A stretch of DNA of 64,000 bases from Icerya purchasi (lineage: Eukaryota > Arthropoda > Insecta > Hemiptera > Monophlebidae): assembly GCA_039619475.1 (NCBI GenBank), contig CM077116.1:103771164-103835163 (forward strand). Reading direction: 5' to 3'. Positions within the stretch are counted from its first letter, which is position 1, and each line of letters starts with the position of its first letter. Shown here piece by piece: positions 61,598-64,000 of the stretch. A program made the translations under genes and the position numbers. The notes under the pieces were generated by a model. That model was not told the origin of the DNA, made no database searches, and saw nothing but the letters and a program-made list of their open reading frames with translations.

Positions 61598-64000
61598 ATG
61601 AATGCTACTCAGCGAGATACAAAAATAATAAGCTGGAACTGTAATGGGGTTTTCAGGCATCTTGAAGAACTCCAAGTTTTAATAGCTACATATAATCCAT
61701 CTATTATATGCATAAAAGAATCACATCTTCAGCCGCATCAAACATTAACTTTACCTTCGTATAATATAATATGTAAAAGTCTAAATGCTCAACCAAAAGC
61801 GCATGGCGGCGTTTTTATAGCCATACGGAAAGATATTACATACACGGAAATAAAACTCAACATTGACCACATTCAAACACTAGCAATACGCATTAATATA
61901 ACACCTCCCGTCTCAATATGTACTATCTATATTCCTCAGTACACAAAAATAGAAGAAAGTACCTACACATCAATAATAAATAATCTCCCAACACCGTTCA
62001 TATTCACCGGTGACTTCAATTCGCATGATGAGATTCTAGGTAGCAACAAAACTGATAGTAGAGGAAAACTATTAACTTGCATAATAGAGCAATATAACCT
62101 TTCCGTCCATAATACAAGCGAACCTACGCATTACAGTACCACGTACAGAACGTGGAGCACAATTGATTTTACGTTAAGTTCTAGTCAGATTGCCCATCTC
62201 ATTGAGGTTCATCATCATGAAGACATGGGCGGCAGTGATCACTTTCCACAAATCATAAACATGAAAGCAAACATGGCCTCACATATAAGACGGCCAGCCC
62301 TGAACTTCAAAAAAGCAAATTGGGAAATGTCCCAGCAGCTATGTCAGACCGAGGTAGACATTGATGACAGTAACACGGATACAATGGTTCGCTCATTTAC
62401 CAACGGACTTCTAAAATGTTCCGAAATATCAATCCCGAGAAACAGGCCGTTATCCACAAACAAAGTTCTAGTACCGTGGTGGTCAGAAAAGTGCTCGCGA
62501 GCAATAAGGGCGAGAAGAAAGAGATTAAAATTTCTGAAAAGATTCCCTACACTGGAAAACTATACAGCTTTTCAACAGGCTCGAACAACAACAAGATGGA
62601 TACTGAAACAAGAAAAAAGGAGATCTTGGAACGAATACACGTCAACACTAACTTACAAAACACCGATTCATCAGTTATGGAAGAAAATACGAGCGTTATA
62701 TAAACACGTTGACCTACCAATCCCTACAGCGATTTCAAGAAATAATCAGTTATATACAGACCCAGGACAAATTGCAGAAGAATTCGCATCGTTTTTTGCA
62801 AATATATCAAGTAATAATCAGTTGACACCCACATCACTAGTAAACAAACAACGTTTAGCAAACGAACAACTTGACCTCAGCTCATCAAATTCAGAAACAT
62901 ATAATGCACCCATAAGTTTACACGAAATCCAAAACGCCATCCAGGGGACGAAAATATCTGCTTGTGGCGCCGACAGATTTCACATTTTGTTCTTGAAACA
63001 CGCCCCAGAATCAATAATTAACAAACTCATGCTGATATACAACCACGTATGGACTAATCAATCTTTTCCTCAGCAATGGAGAGAAGCTATTATAGTTCCC
63101 ATACATAAAGCAAATAAAAACCCACTGAAACTAGACAACTATCGACCGATTTCACTGACATCCGTACTATGTAAAGTATTCGAAAAAATAGTAAATCGAC
63201 GATTACTATGGGAATTAGAAAACAGAAATCTTATATCAACAACACAGTGTGGTTTCCGTCCATCGCGTTCAACCATAGATCAGTTATTCTACCTACAGTC
63301 AGAAATTTTAAAAAATTTCAACAAACGAATGCACACACTTGCAGTATTTTTTGATATAACAAAGGCATGCGATAGAATATGGAAAGAGAAATCGCTTACC
63401 ATGCTATACAAGTGGGGATTCCGAGGAAATATAATGTACTTCATCAAAAACTTCTTATCGTCTCGTGTCTTTCGCATTCGAATCGGCTCCATGCTTTCAT
63501 CGGAAAAAACGTTGGACAATGGCGTCCCACAAGGCTCCGTTCTTAGTCCCACATTGTTCATCACCGCGATAAACGATCTAGTATCCATCATCCATCCACT
63601 AATATCTTCGGCGCTGTTTGCTGATGATTTCACCATATTCATCGGTTGCAAAAATGTAGAAGCAGGAGCTGCACTACTGCAAAGGTCAGTAAACGAAGCC
63701 CAAAGATGGGCTTCACAAAATGGACTAGAGTTTTCAGCCGCGAAAACAACTTGCATCCATTTCTGCAGATTACGGACATGTCAAAAATCGCTATCACTAT
63801 CATTACAAAGCACAAGAATACCAAAATCTCCGACTGTTAAATATCTCGGCTTGTTGTTTGATCAAACCTTATCATGGAAACAACATGTAAATCAATTAAA
63901 ACAGTCCTGCTTAAAAAACTTAAACCTGTTGAAGAAACTATCCCACACAACATTCGGTTCAGACAACCACACATTACTCAAAATATATCGTACTATTATT
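61598..64000 (+). CDS. I-like LINE ORF2 (endonuclease and reverse transcriptase), partial at window edge
   Basis: Translated by hand from the ATG at 61598, the frame is open to base 64000 (801 codons). The endonuclease has IISWNCNGVFRHLEELQ, ICIKESHLQPHQ (catalytic Glu), FIFTGDFNSHDEILGS (Asp, Asn) and MGGSDHFPQI (Asp-His). The linker has LVPWWSEKCSRAI. The RT has CGADRFHILFLKHAPES, WREAIIVPIHKANKN, NYRPISLTSVLCKVFEKIV, TQCGFRPSRSTIDQ, LAVFFDITKACDRIW (motif A), NGVPQGSVLSPTLF (motif B) and ALFADDFTIFIG (catalytic ADD, near 63617), then TVKYLGLLFDQTLSWKQHV. All catalytic positions in view are conserved. An RNase H should follow beyond the edge. Confidence 0.9.
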   Translation, partial: MNATQRDTKIISWNCNGVFRHLEELQVLIATYNPSIICIKESHLQPHQTLTLPSYNIICKSLNAQPKAHGGVFIAIRKDITYTEIKLNIDHIQTLAIRINITPPVSICTIYIPQYTKIEESTYTSIINNLPTPFIFTGDFNSHDEILGSNKTDSRGKLLTCIIEQYNLSVHNTSEPTHYSTTYRTWSTIDFTLSSSQIAHLIEVHHHEDMGGSDHFPQIINMKANMASHIRRPALNFKKANWEMSQQLCQTEVDIDDSNTDTMVRSFTNGLLKCSEISIPRNRPLSTNKVLVPWWSEKCSRAIRARRKRLKFLKRFPTLENYTAFQQARTTTRWILKQEKRRSWNEYTSTLTYKTPIHQLWKKIRALYKHVDLPIPTAISRNNQLYTDPGQIAEEFASFFANISSNNQLTPTSLVNKQRLANEQLDLSSSNSETYNAPISLHEIQNAIQGTKISACGADRFHILFLKHAPESIINKLMLIYNHVWTNQSFPQQWREAIIVPIHKANKNPLKLDNYRPISLTSVLCKVFEKIVNRRLLWELENRNLISTTQCGFRPSRSTIDQLFYLQSEILKNFNKRMHTLAVFFDITKACDRIWKEKSLTMLYKWGFRGNIMYFIKNFLSSRVFRIRIGSMLSSEKTLDNGVPQGSVLSPTLFITAINDLVSIIHPLISSALFADDFTIFIGCKNVEAGAALLQRSVNEAQRWASQNGLEFSAAKTTCIHFCRLRTCQKSLSLSLQSTRIPKSPTVKYLGLLFDQTLSWKQHVNQLKQSCLKNLNLLKKLSHTTFGSDNHTLLKIYRTII

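Larger units (their letters stand above)
59920..64000 (+). mobile_element. I-like LINE with both ORFs open, running off the window
   Basis: It has a short 5' UTR (less than about 75 bases after the inferred junction), ORF1 (59994-61589), an 8-base gap and ORF2 (from 61598). Neither ORF has an internal stop over the 800 codons of ORF2 visible here. ORF1 is related to the decayed copy at 18824-20075. The 5' junction with the minus-strand LINE is approximate (59910-59990). RNase H and 3' end should lie to the right of the window. Confidence 0.83.

Noticed and set aside
1..64000. tRNA, rRNA or telomeric TTAGG arrays as targets for R1-like elements
   Set aside because: I did not see any recognisable tRNA or rRNA sequence or TTAGG tracts in the window.

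Overview
The window looks like a repeat-dense, AT-rich piece of an arthropod nuclear genome, most likely an insect. The evidence is the mix of elements: R1-like, I-like, RTE-like and Jockey-like LINEs, mariner, hAT, a Helitron, a Penelope-like element and Ty3/gypsy elements. There is no operon structure, no rRNA or tRNA that I recognise, and only one candidate host gene. I cannot name the species.

Layout. 1-8.1 kb: relics of Mutator-like and mariner transposases and an I-like LINE ORF1. An RTE-like LINE follows, split in two by a near full-length R1-like LINE (1899-7175, minus) flanked by 6-bp target duplications; that LINE in turn carries a Penelope-derived insert. A piggyBac-like relic lies next to the host-like gene. 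8.2-9.7 kb: a long plus-strand reading frame of the bacterial/microsporidial AAA-ATPase-like family (PF09820 type) with a decayed Walker A and an out-of-frame signal peptide just upstream. 11.4-16 kb: a mariner end, a hAT MITE, and a second R1-like LINE whose endonuclease is interrupted by an apparently intact mariner (13727-15045). 17.5-27 kb: an internally deleted I-like LINE, then another LINE cut into three pieces by an I-like 3' fragment and by an internally deleted gypsy element. That gypsy element carries an SGNH-hydrolase domain between gag and protease, the most unusual protein in the window.

27-38 kb: RTE-like pieces, a second gypsy (LTR and integrase pieces) interrupted by an unrelated 1.75-kb LTR-like block, then a Helitron helicase relic with a recognisable 3' end, itself interrupted by a Penelope-like element with RT plus GIY-YIG domains and a long inverted copy of its own 3' half. 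38-48 kb: LINE fragments, a tandem repeat of about 285 bp, an I-like LINE (plus) and a Jockey-like LINE (minus). 48.1-59.9 kb: one I-like LINE on the minus strand split by two different hAT transposons, each with perfect 8-bp duplications and an uninterrupted transposase. 59.9-64 kb: the 5' part of another I-like LINE whose ORF1 and ORF2 are both open, with ORF2 running off the edge.

The window is a stratified nest of insertions. The relative order of many events can be read from interrupted reading frames and target-site duplications. Functional candidates are the AAA-ATPase-like gene, the mariner and hAT transposases, the Penelope ORF and the rightmost LINE.
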